DNA from: Prochlorococcus sp. AG-409-F19
GTDB taxonomy: Bacteria; Cyanobacteriota; Cyanobacteriia; PCC-6307; Cyanobiaceae
NCBI GenBank assembly: GCA_003215795.1
Contig: QCJV01000006.1
Location: 1-56,692 of the forward strand
Length of the DNA: 56,692 nt
Direction: 5' to 3'
The notes under the pieces were generated by a model. That model ran no database searches. It was not told where the DNA came from and worked only from the letters and a program-made list of their open reading frames with translations. Positions 1 through 8,012 of the stretch are shown here, in pieces (position 1 is the first letter of the stretch; each line of letters starts with the position of its first letter). The position numbers and the translations under genes are program-made.

Positions 1-133
1 AATTATCAAAGAAAGAAGTGGAAGTTCAACCTTTCCCCAAGTATTTATCCAGGGAAAGTATATAGGAGGTTATACAGAGTTTCTATCCTATTACTCATCT
101 GGAAAACTTTCGAATTTGCAAACCTATAAATGA
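1..133 (+). CDS. Glutaredoxin, C-terminal part (5' end outside window)
   Basis: The open frame enters from the window edge (frame of base 2) and ends at TGA 131-133, giving 43 residues. A TFPQVFI stretch, with the cis-proline of the thioredoxin fold, is followed by IGGYTEF, the glycine pair that holds glutathione in glutaredoxins. The CxxC/CxxS active site must lie upstream of the window, so mono- or dithiol type cannot be decided. Its stop overlaps the start of the next gene (ATGA), which suggests co-translation. Glutaredoxins reduce protein disulfides or carry Fe-S clusters using glutathione. Confidence 0.8.
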   Translation, partial: IIKERSGSSTFPQVFIQGKYIGGYTEFLSYYSSGKLSNLQTYK

Positions 134-360
134 AAATTAGTTTATTTCTTGATAATTTCAATAGGTATTGGTCATCTAAACCTCCATGGTGTCAACCCTG
201 GTCTGTTATATTTTCTGGCCTCATTGTAATTTCTCTTGTATATATCTTAATTCCATTTTTTTTAATTAAGCTATTAATTACTCTTCTTATTTCTTTGTGG
301 TGGTATTTATTCCTTATATTAGCACCCTCAATTGATAATGAAAGCAAGGATTTAGAATAA
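130..360 (+). CDS. Small cyanobacterial membrane protein
   Basis: The 76 residues open with a PPWCQPWS segment around residues 19-26, followed by a long hydrophobic stretch (about 25-67) that could form two closely spaced membrane helices, and a short acidic tail. The ATG overlaps the glutaredoxin stop, so the two are probably one transcript. The tryptophan/proline-rich motif before the helix resembles a family of small cyanobacterial membrane proteins (possibly DUF6737; this assignment is from memory). No catalytic motif is seen and the function is unknown. Confidence 0.65.
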   Translation: MKISLFLDNFNRYWSSKPPWCQPWSVIFSGLIVISLVYILIPFFLIKLLITLLISLWWYLFLILAPSIDNESKDLE

Positions 361-367
361 TTATTTA

Positions 368-1255
368 ATGTCGAGTTTATTTAATATAAGGTCTTTGAAT
401 GATAGTGATGTAAGTATGGTTACATATTGGGCCAGAAATGAAGGTTTCTCGCCAGGATTAGGTGATGTTGCTATATATAAAAATACAGATAAGCAAGGAT
501 TATGGATAGGCTGTCTTGATGATTTGCCAATAGGTTGTATTGCTGGAGTTAAATATAATTCACTATATGGCTTTATTGGTTTATTTATTGTCGACGAGAC
601 ATATAGAGGTAATGGTTATGGTGTTAAGCTTTGGAGCCACGTTATTAACAATCTCTTGAACGTTTGTTGCTTAGGAATAGAAGCAGCACCAGAAAGAATT
701 TCTGATTATCAAAAGTGGGGATTTCGATTCTCTTCAAAAACAACTAGATGGGTTATTGAAGTAGATGGCATTGCATCTATAGATCATGTTCATTCTAATT
801 TGAATAATGAATATAGTCTTTTAGAAGGAAATAATATTCCCAGAAATATTATTCAAAATTATGATGCTAATAAAGAATTTACACCTAGACCACATTTTAT
901 ATCTGATTGGATTTCTCATAAATCTGGAACTGTACTTGCGATTGTAAATAATAAGGGGCTATGTGTTGGCTTCAGCCGCATTAGGCCCTGTCTTTTTAGG
1001 AATGGTAATGGTTACAGGATTGGTCCATTAGTTGCTGATACTCCACTTCTTGCCGCTGTACTAATTAAAAGTTTACTAATTAAGTACCCAGGCAGAACCT
1101 TAATTGACTCACCTGGTCTTAACCCATATGTAAATGAATTACTTAAGTCTCTAGGATTTAAACCATTATCACATACAGTTAGAATGTATAAAGGTAAACA
1201 ACCAAGTATATCAATGAATCAGATATATGGATTAGCATGCCTTGAATTAGGATAA
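368..1255 (+). CDS. GNAT-family N-acetyltransferase, two-domain
   Basis: This 295-residue protein has an N-terminal GNAT fold of about residues 5-140. It contains the acetyl-CoA pyrophosphate loop R80-GNGYG-85 after a beta strand reading GFIGLFIVDETY. The C-terminal half (about 150-285) looks like the second domain found in YitH/HolE-type acetyltransferases, with a VGFSRIRP strand and an IGPLVAD strand. Such enzymes move an acetyl group from acetyl-CoA to an amine; the substrate cannot be read from sequence. It starts 8 bp after the small membrane protein and probably shares its transcript with the glutaredoxin. Confidence 0.85.
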   Translation: MSSLFNIRSLNDSDVSMVTYWARNEGFSPGLGDVAIYKNTDKQGLWIGCLDDLPIGCIAGVKYNSLYGFIGLFIVDETYRGNGYGVKLWSHVINNLLNVCCLGIEAAPERISDYQKWGFRFSSKTTRWVIEVDGIASIDHVHSNLNNEYSLLEGNNIPRNIIQNYDANKEFTPRPHFISDWISHKSGTVLAIVNNKGLCVGFSRIRPCLFRNGNGYRIGPLVADTPLLAAVLIKSLLIKYPGRTLIDSPGLNPYVNELLKSLGFKPLSHTVRMYKGKQPSISMNQIYGLACLELG

Positions 1256-1279
1256 ATTCCTCATATTCTTAGCATTTAT

Positions 1280-1465
1280 TCAATTACGAAGCAATGTTTT
1301 TTCTTTACTAAGTTCATTCTCTAATTGTTTTATAAGCTTAGAAACAAGTTCTTGAAATTCTGGCTGACATCCTTTAAATGCAGCTTTATGACGTATCGAT
1401 TCATTCCTGGTTCTAAGGTCTGTCAGCATAAGCTGCAAAGAGTCTATTTTTGCATTAGTTTCCAT
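1280..1465 (-). CDS. Small hypothetical protein, probably helical
   Basis: The 61 residues are charged and strongly helical in composition, with heptad-like leucine spacing (LQLMLTDL, LVSKLIKQLENEL) consistent with a coiled coil. There is no signal peptide, membrane segment or cysteine pair. It lies 18 bp downstream of the SDR-like gene on the same strand and probably shares its transcript. I do not recognise the family. It could be a lineage-specific gene or, less likely, a chance frame. Confidence 0.5.
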   Translation of the reverse strand: METNAKIDSLQLMLTDLRTRNESIRHKAAFKGCQPEFQELVSKLIKQLENELSKEKTLLRN

Positions 1466-1482
1466 AAGCTCTATGCTTCAAG

Positions 1483-2163
1483 CTAATTATTACTTATAGT
1501 ATTAAAGCTCTGAATAGCATTTTTCATTGTCATCGCATTGTTTTCTTCACTACTAGTTATTTCTATAATTTTTCCTATAGCTGTTGTTGTATTTAATGCT
1601 TCAATACAGCTTCTCGCAACTAACCTCCTTGGAATTGAGCCTTCTTCTTGAGTATTACTTTGTGTATATAATATTTTTTGCTTTTCTAAACCCTCTTCTG
1701 TTTCATTTAAGCCACCAGGCCTAATTATTGTCCAATCTAAACCACTATTAATTACTTTGCTTTCTCCTATACTCTTCCAAATAAGTATTAGTCCAAATAG
1801 GTTCAATGGGTGGAAAAACTTACCTGTGCATAGTGAGCTAACAAGAATAATACGTTTAACTCCAACTCTTTTGCAGCTATCTACTTGATTACCAACAGCA
1901 ATTGCATCAATTTTTGCAGGACCTGTTAAGTCAATGTTAGGTCTCGCACCAGTAGCAATTATTAGAGTATCAATTCCAGTTAGAGCCTTATCAAGTTCAC
2001 TCTTATTAAACAATGACAATCTTTCTAGTTCGCAGGATTTGAGTGAAGGAGGCAAAATAGAATCTTTTCTTGTAATTAGTTTCACCTCATATCGTTTCTT
2101 TTGAGCTTCCTCAGCTATCCTATATCCTGTTTTCCCTGATGCACCAGTGACTGCTATCTTCAC
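1483..2163 (-). CDS. NAD(P)-binding atypical SDR family protein
   Basis: The 226-residue protein begins with a Rossmann fold whose glycine loop TGASGKTG (residues 6-13) matches the GxxGxxG pattern of atypical short-chain dehydrogenases (NmrA/Tic62/YtfG-like). A DTLIIATGARP strand around residue 70 and an IILVSSL strand near residue 105 continue the fold. The YxxxK catalytic pair of classical SDRs is not evident, as is usual for this subgroup, so it may bind NAD(P)H for redox sensing or act on an unknown substrate. No membrane segments are seen. Close homologues in cyanobacteria and plastids are soluble. Confidence 0.8.
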   Translation of the reverse strand: MKIAVTGASGKTGYRIAEEAQKKRYEVKLITRKDSILPPSLKSCELERLSLFNKSELDKALTGIDTLIIATGARPNIDLTGPAKIDAIAVGNQVDSCKRVGVKRIILVSSLCTGKFFHPLNLFGLILIWKSIGESKVINSGLDWTIIRPGGLNETEEGLEKQKILYTQSNTQEEGSIPRRLVARSCIEALNTTTAIGKIIEITSSEENNAMTMKNAIQSFNTISNN

Positions 2164-2236
2164 TTTTAATCCTCTGATCTAACTACATATTAACGTCTTT
2201 CTTCTATTGATGAGAGTTTATAGTTGAATTAATAAA

Positions 2237-2890
2237 TTATGCTTTCTTAGAAATGACTGGTTTTTTTCTTCGCGGGAATAATTCTTTGCAAAGCTCACAT
2301 CTTCTTCCATCGCAGCTTCTTGCTTGACAGTACTCCCTACCATAGAAAATCATTTGTAAATGCAAAAGATTCCATTTTGTTTTAGGGAAAATAGATTTAA
2401 GATTTCTTTCTGTTTCTTTTACATTATTCCCAGATGTTAGTTTCCATCTTTGGGCAAGTCTATGTATGTGAGTATCGACAGGAAAAGTAGGTTTTCCGAA
2501 AGCCTGTGCCATCACAACACTAGCTGTCTTATGACCTACCCCTGGTAATGTTTCAAGGGCTTCAATAGTATTAGGTATTGTATTGTTATATTTATTAATT
2601 AATATCTCTGATAATTTATAAATATTTCTGGCCTTTGTCTTGGCCAATCCAAGTTGCTTAATATACGTATAGATTTTTTCTTCTCCAAGAGCATACATTT
2701 CTTTTGCTGTTGAAGCGTATTTAAAGAGATTAGTAGTTAACTCATTTACTTTTTTGTCTGTTGATTGAGCACTCAGTAATACAGCGACAAGTAAAGTATA
2801 TTCATTTATGTGATATAAGGGAATAGGTGGATTAGGATACTTTTCAGATAGTCTTATCATTATTAAATTAGCTCTCTGCTTCTTGTTCAT
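2237..2890 (-). CDS. nth: Endonuclease III (base-excision DNA glycosylase/AP lyase)
   Basis: Nth removes oxidised pyrimidines and nicks the abasic site. The 217-residue protein carries the helix-hairpin-helix LPGVGHKT (115-122) with catalytic Lys121, and the catalytic aspartate Asp139 in PVDTHIHR. A C-terminal cysteine cluster (Cys188, 193, 198, 201) should hold the Fe-S cluster. Its spacing is C-x4-C-x4-C-x2-C rather than the E. coli C-x6-C-x2-C-x5-C. The gene is divergent from the ABC ATPase, only 21 bp away, so the two promoters must overlap the neighbouring coding ends or be very compact. Confidence 0.93.
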   Translation of the reverse strand: MNKKQRANLIMIRLSEKYPNPPIPLYHINEYTLLVAVLLSAQSTDKKVNELTTNLFKYASTAKEMYALGEEKIYTYIKQLGLAKTKARNIYKLSEILINKYNNTIPNTIEALETLPGVGHKTASVVMAQAFGKPTFPVDTHIHRLAQRWKLTSGNNVKETERNLKSIFPKTKWNLLHLQMIFYGREYCQARSCDGRRCELCKELFPRRKKPVISKKA

Positions 2891-2911
2891 CTGTTTTTAT
2901 CCCTATAAGTT

Positions 2912-3973
2912 GTGAGTGAATTACACCTTGAAATTACTAATCTCAGTCATCATTATGGAGATCTTACAGGAAATGAGCAAACATTAAATTCAGTTAGCTT
3001 ATCAGTATATAAAGGAGAACTCTTAGGCTTGCTAGGGCCTTCTGGTTGTGGAAAGACCACCTTACTTCGTCTAATTGCTGGTTTTGAAAAACCCTCTGGA
3101 GGATCTATTGTTTTTCAGAATCAAATTATTTCCTCATCGTCTTATATATTGCCTCCTGAGCGCAGAGGGATTGGGATGGTCTTTCAAGACTATGCATTAT
3201 TCCCTCATCTTAATGCTTGGGACAATGTTTGTTTTGGGCTAAGACCTTCTAAGGGCAAAGCAAGAGCAAATTGGCTCATGGAATTACTTGGCCTAGAGCA
3301 TTTAAAAAAGAGATTTCCGCATGAACTTTCTGGTGGACAGCGTCAGCGACTTGGCTTAGCAAGAGCTCTCGCTCCAGGAACATCTTTGGTTTTATTGGAT
3401 GAACCTTTTAGCAGTCTTGATGCAGAAGTTCGACTTCGCTTAAGGAATGAGTTATCTCGAGTGTTGCACACATGTTCTGCCTCAGGGATTTTAGTAACAC
3501 ATGACCCTCAGGAAGCACTTGGAATATGTGACAGAGTTGCGATAATGAAAGAAGGATTAATACACCAGTGCTCTGATCCACTTGAGATACTAACAAGGCC
3601 TAAAACACCGTTTATTGGCAATTTTGTTTTACAACACAATTTAATTAAGGTATCGCAAAAAAATGGTTCTTGTTTAACATCCTTCGGAAATATAGTTGTT
3701 AAACCACATTTAATTAAGGGGAGTCCTAATATTCTTATGGTTGATGACAATTCAATTGAAATTGTTCCGGACCCATTAGCTAAAGGTATTGTTATTGGTA
3801 AGGAATTTAATAATACTTGCTGGATTTTTAGAATAGAGTATGGCGAGGAAATTTTTAGAGTTTCATCTCCATTGGACTCTGCTATAAACATAGGTGATCA
3901 TTGTGAGTTGAGCTTCGTAAATGGGAAGTATGGCTATTTGTTTCCTGGATGTATTACATGTCTTCTCAAATAA
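2912..3973 (+). CDS. ABC transporter ATP-binding protein, Fe3+/sulfate/polyamine class (FutC/FbpC-like)
   Basis: This is the ATPase of a binding-protein-dependent importer. In 353 residues it has Walker A GPSGCGKTT (42-50), a Q-loop FQDYALFP (91-98), the signature LSGGQRQR (139-146), Walker B LVLLDEP (159-165) and the switch His197. A C-terminal TOBE-like regulatory region covers roughly 245-350. This architecture is shared by ferric-iron, sulfate, molybdate and polyamine importers. Prochlorococcus normally has a FutABC iron importer, and ferritin lies 330 bp downstream, so iron is the favoured substrate (inference). No permease or binding-protein gene is adjacent. The start is GTG. Confidence 0.85.
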   Translation: MSELHLEITNLSHHYGDLTGNEQTLNSVSLSVYKGELLGLLGPSGCGKTTLLRLIAGFEKPSGGSIVFQNQIISSSSYILPPERRGIGMVFQDYALFPHLNAWDNVCFGLRPSKGKARANWLMELLGLEHLKKRFPHELSGGQRQRLGLARALAPGTSLVLLDEPFSSLDAEVRLRLRNELSRVLHTCSASGILVTHDPQEALGICDRVAIMKEGLIHQCSDPLEILTRPKTPFIGNFVLQHNLIKVSQKNGSCLTSFGNIVVKPHLIKGSPNILMVDDNSIEIVPDPLAKGIVIGKEFNNTCWIFRIEYGEEIFRVSSPLDSAINIGDHCELSFVNGKYGYLFPGCITCLLK

Positions 3974-4008
3974 GGATTATTCTTTTATCTAAACTTAACA
4001 TGAATACA

Positions 4009-4140
4009 TTATCTTCCACATTGGCATTTACCTCCTTTCCAATTAGAACACTTGTGGCGTTTACATTTTTTCTTCTTGTAAGCGAAGACTCTTGACATGC
4101 TTTTATAACCAGCTAAGCCCCTTGACATGTGAAACTCCAT
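4009..4140 (-). CDS. Candidate small Cys-rich basic protein (43 aa)
   Basis: An open frame on the minus strand runs from ATG 4138-4140 to TAA 4009-4011. It gives a 43-residue, very basic protein ending in CKRHKC followed by CQCGR, four cysteines (26, 31, 39, 41) plus a histidine in 16 residues. That pattern would suit a small zinc or other metal site. An alternative start is Met5 (MSRGLAGY). It fills an otherwise empty 329-bp gap between the ABC ATPase and ferritin. I do not recognise a family. The composition argues against a random frame, but only conservation would confirm it. Confidence 0.45.
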   Translation of the reverse strand: MEFHMSRGLAGYKSMSRVFAYKKKKCKRHKCSNWKGGKCQCGR

Positions 4141-4235
4141 TTACAATTAAGGATTTTGAATTTCTATTGAGAGCTATTATCATAAAAGAATAAACTTTTT
4201 CTTGCTTTTTGCTCTTTACTTTCTATTGTATTATT

Positions 4236-4243
4236 TGTATAAT
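4236..4243 (+). promoter_or_regulatory. Candidate extended -10 box for ferritin
   Basis: TGTATAAT lies 59 bp before the ferritin ATG in an AT-rich gap and matches an extended sigma-70 -10 element. No convincing -35 box is seen at the usual spacing. This is pattern matching only. Confidence 0.3.
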
Positions 4244-4302
4244 ATGTAACAATTAAAAATTTAATAATAACCCTTACTTTTTGTTCTACATCTACTGTTG
4301 AT

Positions 4303-4854
4303 ATGACTGACTCAATTCTCAAGAAACTTAATTTAAAGTCGGGGCCTTCTGGCAGAGCAATAGCTCAACCAATGGATCAGTCATTGGTTGAGATGCTTTA
4401 TCAGCATTTAACACTAGAGAGAAAAGCAAGCGCTCAATATTTTGCGATTTCCATCTGGTTTGCAGAACGAGATCTGAATGGATTTTCGGGTTTTTTCAAA
4501 CAAGAATCATTTGATGAGCATGAACATGCTAATAATTTTGCTAAATATTTAGTGGCAAGAGGACAGACAGTTGTTCTACAAGATTTGACTGCTCCAAAAC
4601 AGAGTTGGGATAGTATTGAGGATGTGATTGCTGAAGCTTTCCAGATGGAGGCTGATGTTACAACCTCTATTCACCAAATTTATTCAGTTGCAGAAAGGAC
4701 TGGTGACACTCGAACTAATGTTTTTTTAGACCCAATAATAGAAGGTCAAACCCAATCAGAGGATAATTTGGCTAATATTTTGTCGAGGGTTAAATTTGCA
4801 AATAACCAACCTTCTGCAATATTGATTATTGATGGTGAAGTTCAGCCAAATTAA
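4303..4854 (+). CDS. ftn: Bacterial ferritin (non-haem), iron storage
   Basis: Ferritin oxidises Fe2+ and stores it as a mineral inside a 24-mer shell. The 183-residue protein shows the four-helix pattern with ferroxidase-site residues: Glu39 in LTLERKASAQY, Tyr46, and the Glu72-x2-His75 pair in DEHEHA, with further acidic ligands in EAFQMEAD and EGQTQSED. It is a ferritin rather than a bacterioferritin, because the haem-binding methionine region is not evident. It is convergent with the Crp-family operon, consistent with an iron-handling neighbourhood. The N-terminal 20 residues are an extension before the first helix. Confidence 0.93.
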   Translation: MTDSILKKLNLKSGPSGRAIAQPMDQSLVEMLYQHLTLERKASAQYFAISIWFAERDLNGFSGFFKQESFDEHEHANNFAKYLVARGQTVVLQDLTAPKQSWDSIEDVIAEAFQMEADVTTSIHQIYSVAERTGDTRTNVFLDPIIEGQTQSEDNLANILSRVKFANNQPSAILIIDGEVQPN

Positions 4855-4863
4855 TAGTCTTTA

Positions 4864-5139
4864 TTATATTTTGATTTCAAGAGGTCTACTACACAATTCA
4901 TAGAATAACATTGCAGAAATACTTGATTGATTGTTATTAATGAATTTATTTGATATGGTTATTAACTGAACTCTTCTTTGCTTAAGATTTAGAATCTCAT
5001 TTGATAGTCTGTCTCTAAGCAACTTATCTCTTGAAATACTATGAGAGATACAGACGTTTGCATATCTTTGCCGTATGTATTCAATCTCTCTACATAAACT
5101 TCCCATTAAGGAATCTGATTGGGTTAACGATTTATTCAT
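4864..5139 (-). CDS. Hypothetical protein downstream of the Crp-family gene
   Basis: The 91-residue protein is soluble and predicted mostly helical (REIEYIRQRYAN, SNEILNLKQRRVQLI). It begins 1 bp after the Crp-family stop on the same strand, which strongly suggests a two-gene operon and perhaps translational coupling. The 3' end converges on ferritin with only 9 bp between stops. No motif identifies a function. Its position makes a role related to the regulator or to iron response possible, but that is inference. Confidence 0.6.
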   Translation of the reverse strand: MNKSLTQSDSLMGSLCREIEYIRQRYANVCISHSISRDKLLRDRLSNEILNLKQRRVQLITISNKFINNNQSSISAMLFYELCSRPLEIKI

Positions 5140-5140
5140 T

Positions 5141-5737
5141 TTATAATGCGGAAAGGGGAGAATCTTCTACAAACTCTGGAGCAAGACTTAGGGTGCTTTC
5201 TCCTGATGGAGCAAGGAGTAACTCTGCAGATCTAAGTCTGCTAATTAAACGTGTTGATGTAACTCTGGTTGAACCAATTAACTCACCAATCCTTTCGTGG
5301 GTAAGTCTGAAGGGTAATTGACACCAGTCACCACAACGTCTCCCTAGCCTATTTACTAAAAGCGAGAACAAAGCCTGAAGTCTCTGCTCAGCATTTCCTA
5401 AATGTCGAATCCTTAATAATTGTAGTGTCCATTCATTTACGGCATCAAAACCAATTTCTTCAGAAGATTCTGCATCACTTCTAAAACAAAGTTGGGTAAG
5501 AGCTTCTACACATATACCTTCGCTACATAGTCTGTCTGTTCTTAGTTGATCACCAGATTGCAGGAAGGCTAATGTCATTCCTTCTGTTTCCTCACAGGGA
5601 CAATAGACTCTTGCTACACCTTCAAGAACTTCTAAGCATGACCTACCGTTTCTAGATGATGGATCAATTAATACTGTTTGCCCAACAGACAATCTGATCT
5701 TAGGCAACGGTCCGTCAGGAAGAAAACGGTAATCCAT
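5141..5737 (-). CDS. Crp/Fnr-family transcriptional regulator
   Basis: The 198-residue protein has an N-terminal jelly-roll-like sensor region (about 1-110) and a C-terminal winged helix of the Crp type. The recognition helix lies around LTHERIGELIGSTRVTSTR, close to the cyanobacterial NtcA/Crp pattern. The cAMP-pocket residues (RxS signature) are not visible, so the ligand is unknown. Cysteine-rich stretches (YCPCEE and scattered Cys near residues 45-85) raise the chance of redox or metal sensing. It precedes a co-directional small gene and faces ferritin. A 14-bp inverted repeat lies 17-84 bp upstream of its ATG and may be its operator. Confidence 0.85.
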   Translation of the reverse strand: MDYRFLPDGPLPKIRLSVGQTVLIDPSSRNGRSCLEVLEGVARVYCPCEETEGMTLAFLQSGDQLRTDRLCSEGICVEALTQLCFRSDAESSEEIGFDAVNEWTLQLLRIRHLGNAEQRLQALFSLLVNRLGRRCGDWCQLPFRLTHERIGELIGSTRVTSTRLISRLRSAELLLAPSGESTLSLAPEFVEDSPLSAL

Positions 5738-5753
5738 TATTCAAATACAAACT

Positions 5754-5821
5754 TTGCTATTGAGAATTAATATCAAAATACACCAAAGCAGACGACTTTT
5801 GCAACCGATTCTCAATAGCAA
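5754..5821. promoter_or_regulatory. Widely spaced perfect 14-bp inverted repeat upstream of the Crp-family gene
   Basis: TTGCTATTGAGAAT (5754-5767) is repeated in perfect inverted orientation as ATTCTCAATAGCAA (5808-5821), separated by 40 bp. It lies immediately upstream of the minus-strand Crp-family start. The TTGAGAAT core resembles half of a Fur box, and the nearby ferritin makes iron control attractive, but an autoregulatory operator would look the same. The long loop makes a terminator unlikely. Confidence 0.5.
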
Positions 5822-5999
5822 GTGGACAGTTGCGAACATCTCCCATTTGTACCTTGTAAATGTGATTTTTTATACATACATTATTTTTAATTTTAAATTT
5901 TTCAGCTTTATCGAAAGCAAGTCAAATGAGGTTGATAAAAAAATCTTTGTTTATTATTTAAATCTATTTGATCTATTGCTCTTTAGCTTTTTTTAACCA

Positions 6000-7042
6000 G
6001 TTGTAATTTTGTACCCGCCTTGTTATCAAATGCCTTATCGATTCTCTTGAAGTCAAAGTCAATCCCTCGAATTGCTTGCCATATGAGATGTTAAGGTAGA
6101 AATAGCTCAGAAGAAAGCTGCATTTGCAAGCCATTCTCTTGGTGTCTGGATTTCTTGAGGACGGTTCGTGCTTTATCCGTAAAATAAAGTACAAACACAA
6201 ATACAAGTTTTAGAGCATTCCATAAAAGTCTGTTGGATATACCGATATATGTGTGGCGCTTCTGAACTCAGCCAAAATACCATAAAAATTACCCCTATTA
6301 AAGAGTAAGAAATAACTGACTCTGCTGAGAGTATTCCTTTCACTTTGAATTCTGTATAGGCACAATATTCTTTGTAGCAATATACAAAACTCCAAAAAAA
6401 ATAATTTAAATTAATGAAGGTATGCATAATGGACGACTCATAATGTCTTCAAGCTATTAATAGATAGAAAATTGACTTGGTGATTGCATACAGACCAACT
6501 CTAGATTGTTTTTGTCAGTTCTAGTGATTCCTTGAGCGGCATCATAGATTCCATGTATTCGAGCCAATTCAATGAATTAAATGTTCCCCATACAAAAAGA
6601 TAAGATGATGACCATGGATAAAAGTCAGTCTATTTTCATCTTTCCTTTCATAATTAAATTTTTTATCCTTAAATTTTCAGGATAATTATCAAGGTCTCCT
6701 TCATGTCTCATAGAGTGGAAAACCCCTCCACCTCCTGAAACTGCTGAAAAAATTAGATGCAATTCCGCTATTACTTTGGTCAGAATGGCTCGGCAATCGC
6801 ATCATTTGTGATTCCACCAACTCTTAGCTCAGGAAGATGAGGCAAGCAAATTAGGTGTTGATTACCGATCGGAATTGATGAATCGTAAATAGCGAGTTTA
6901 TAGAGAGTGAAAACACTAGCCAAGAACATCATCAAGGCTGAATGGGCAGAATGATCCGAAATGAATTCCCAGAACGGCTTGTCTCTCCTTCGTTACACCT
7001 GCACCAGTCATAGCAGACCCTTGGGTTTCCGTAGGTCTGCAC
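6000..7042 (-). pseudogene. pcb: Decayed pcb chlorophyll a/b antenna gene
   Basis: Read on the minus strand from GTG 7040-7042, this stretch aligns along its whole length with the intact antenna gene at 11441. The matches are, in order: VQTYGNP at the start; EFISDHSAHSAL; IPIGNQHLICLPHL with VGGITN; LHLIFSAVSGGGGVFHSMRHE; FIELARIHGIYDAAQG; ILSAESVISYSL; a YPTDFYG piece in another frame; and a degraded last helix. Several frameshifts (for example between the VTKER and EFISD segments) and in-frame stops break it. It is therefore a full-length but dead second antenna gene. The 3' limit is approximate. Confidence 0.88.
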
Positions 7043-7267
7043 AAGAGTATTAATTAAAAGATCCGAATAGATTATTTGACTGTTAATGAAGCGACTAAAC
7101 TCATATTAAATTCCATATGCCAATAGTAGATTCTATACTTAATATTGTATTAATCTTCAATTTCTCATGCCTATAATTATCAAATTCAATATTAAATGCT
7201 ATGTTTATATTTTTTAGCTAACTACTTAGATCAAATTTTAATTGCTAAAAATCTATTTTTCTTAAAA

Positions 7268-7999
7268 ATGAATCATTTAGATCCTAAGTTTATAGTTAAA
7301 TCTTTTGAGAAAGTCTTTAATAGAACGCTTCCTAAACGGAAGCATCTATTTATAGTCTTGGGATTGCTAGGTGATTTTGATAGTTTTGAATATGTTCAGT
7401 CAATAACAAGATACTTGGAGAAATTAAATAGATATGATATAGATTTATTTATTGTAGGTATAGGCAATAAACTATCAAAAGAAAGATTTTGTAAATATAC
7501 AAAACTCCCAGATAAGTATCTAAAAGTAATTAGTAACTCAGATTTGCATGATTCTCTAAATGTAGATAGAGGCTTGAAGTTTTCATCATTTCCCATACTA
7601 AATTTAATCTTAATGTGTATGGGTTTTGGCTCTCCTGGAACAATCTCGGAGGTTCTTCGAGGATATATTGGAGATATTAAAGGGCATAAAATATTTACTA
7701 ATAGAGATAATTTGTCAGAACTGTCATTGATTAATTTAAATCCTGAGTTGTTTAATTTTATTAACAAGTCAAACAGTCAAAGACCATTTGAATTAGCGAC
7801 ACTACGACTAATTAATATGCTTGAGGTATTATCAAATTGGGACGTTTATATGATGAATGGAGAGCATCTTACTCAACGATCAGCAACATTCCTAATTGAT
7901 TCTAATAATAATCTTTTATATTCCTACTATAGTAAAGGCTTGTTGGGATTCGCAGAAAACATGTCAAATCCATTAGAATTCCTAGAACGATTAAAATAG
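7268..7999 (+). CDS. Peroxiredoxin-like (AhpC/TSA, PRX-like) cyanobacterial protein
   Basis: Residues match the cyanobacterial AhpC/TSA-like family found in Prochlorococcus and Synechococcus: a GDFDSFEY motif near the start, RFCKYTKLP, a MCMGFGSPGT segment followed by EVLRGYIGD, and QRPFELATLRL then LGFAENM. The family keeps the thioredoxin fold but lacks the CxxC or GCPxC active site, and none is seen here, so peroxidase activity is doubtful. The frame is open from an ATG at 7196, but the first 24 residues are hydrophobic and atypical, so I prefer the ATG at 7268 (243 aa). A zinc-ribbon gene follows 13 bp later. Confidence 0.75.
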   Translation: MNHLDPKFIVKSFEKVFNRTLPKRKHLFIVLGLLGDFDSFEYVQSITRYLEKLNRYDIDLFIVGIGNKLSKERFCKYTKLPDKYLKVISNSDLHDSLNVDRGLKFSSFPILNLILMCMGFGSPGTISEVLRGYIGDIKGHKIFTNRDNLSELSLINLNPELFNFINKSNSQRPFELATLRLINMLEVLSNWDVYMMNGEHLTQRSATFLIDSNNNLLYSYYSKGLLGFAENMSNPLEFLERLK

Positions 8000-8012
8000 C
8001 TTCAAAAATTGA

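Noticed and set aside
5754-6427. Several 60-85-codon frames in the pseudogene region (for example 5973-6206, 6173-6427, 6210-6395)
   Set aside because: The minus-strand ones are pieces of the decayed pcb gene in shifting frames; the plus-strand frame at 5754 overlaps the inverted repeat and has only AT-rich composition.
7196-7267. Upstream ATG start for the peroxiredoxin-like gene
   Set aside because: The added 24 residues are hydrophobic and unlike the family; the ATG at 7268 is preferred, though this is not certain.
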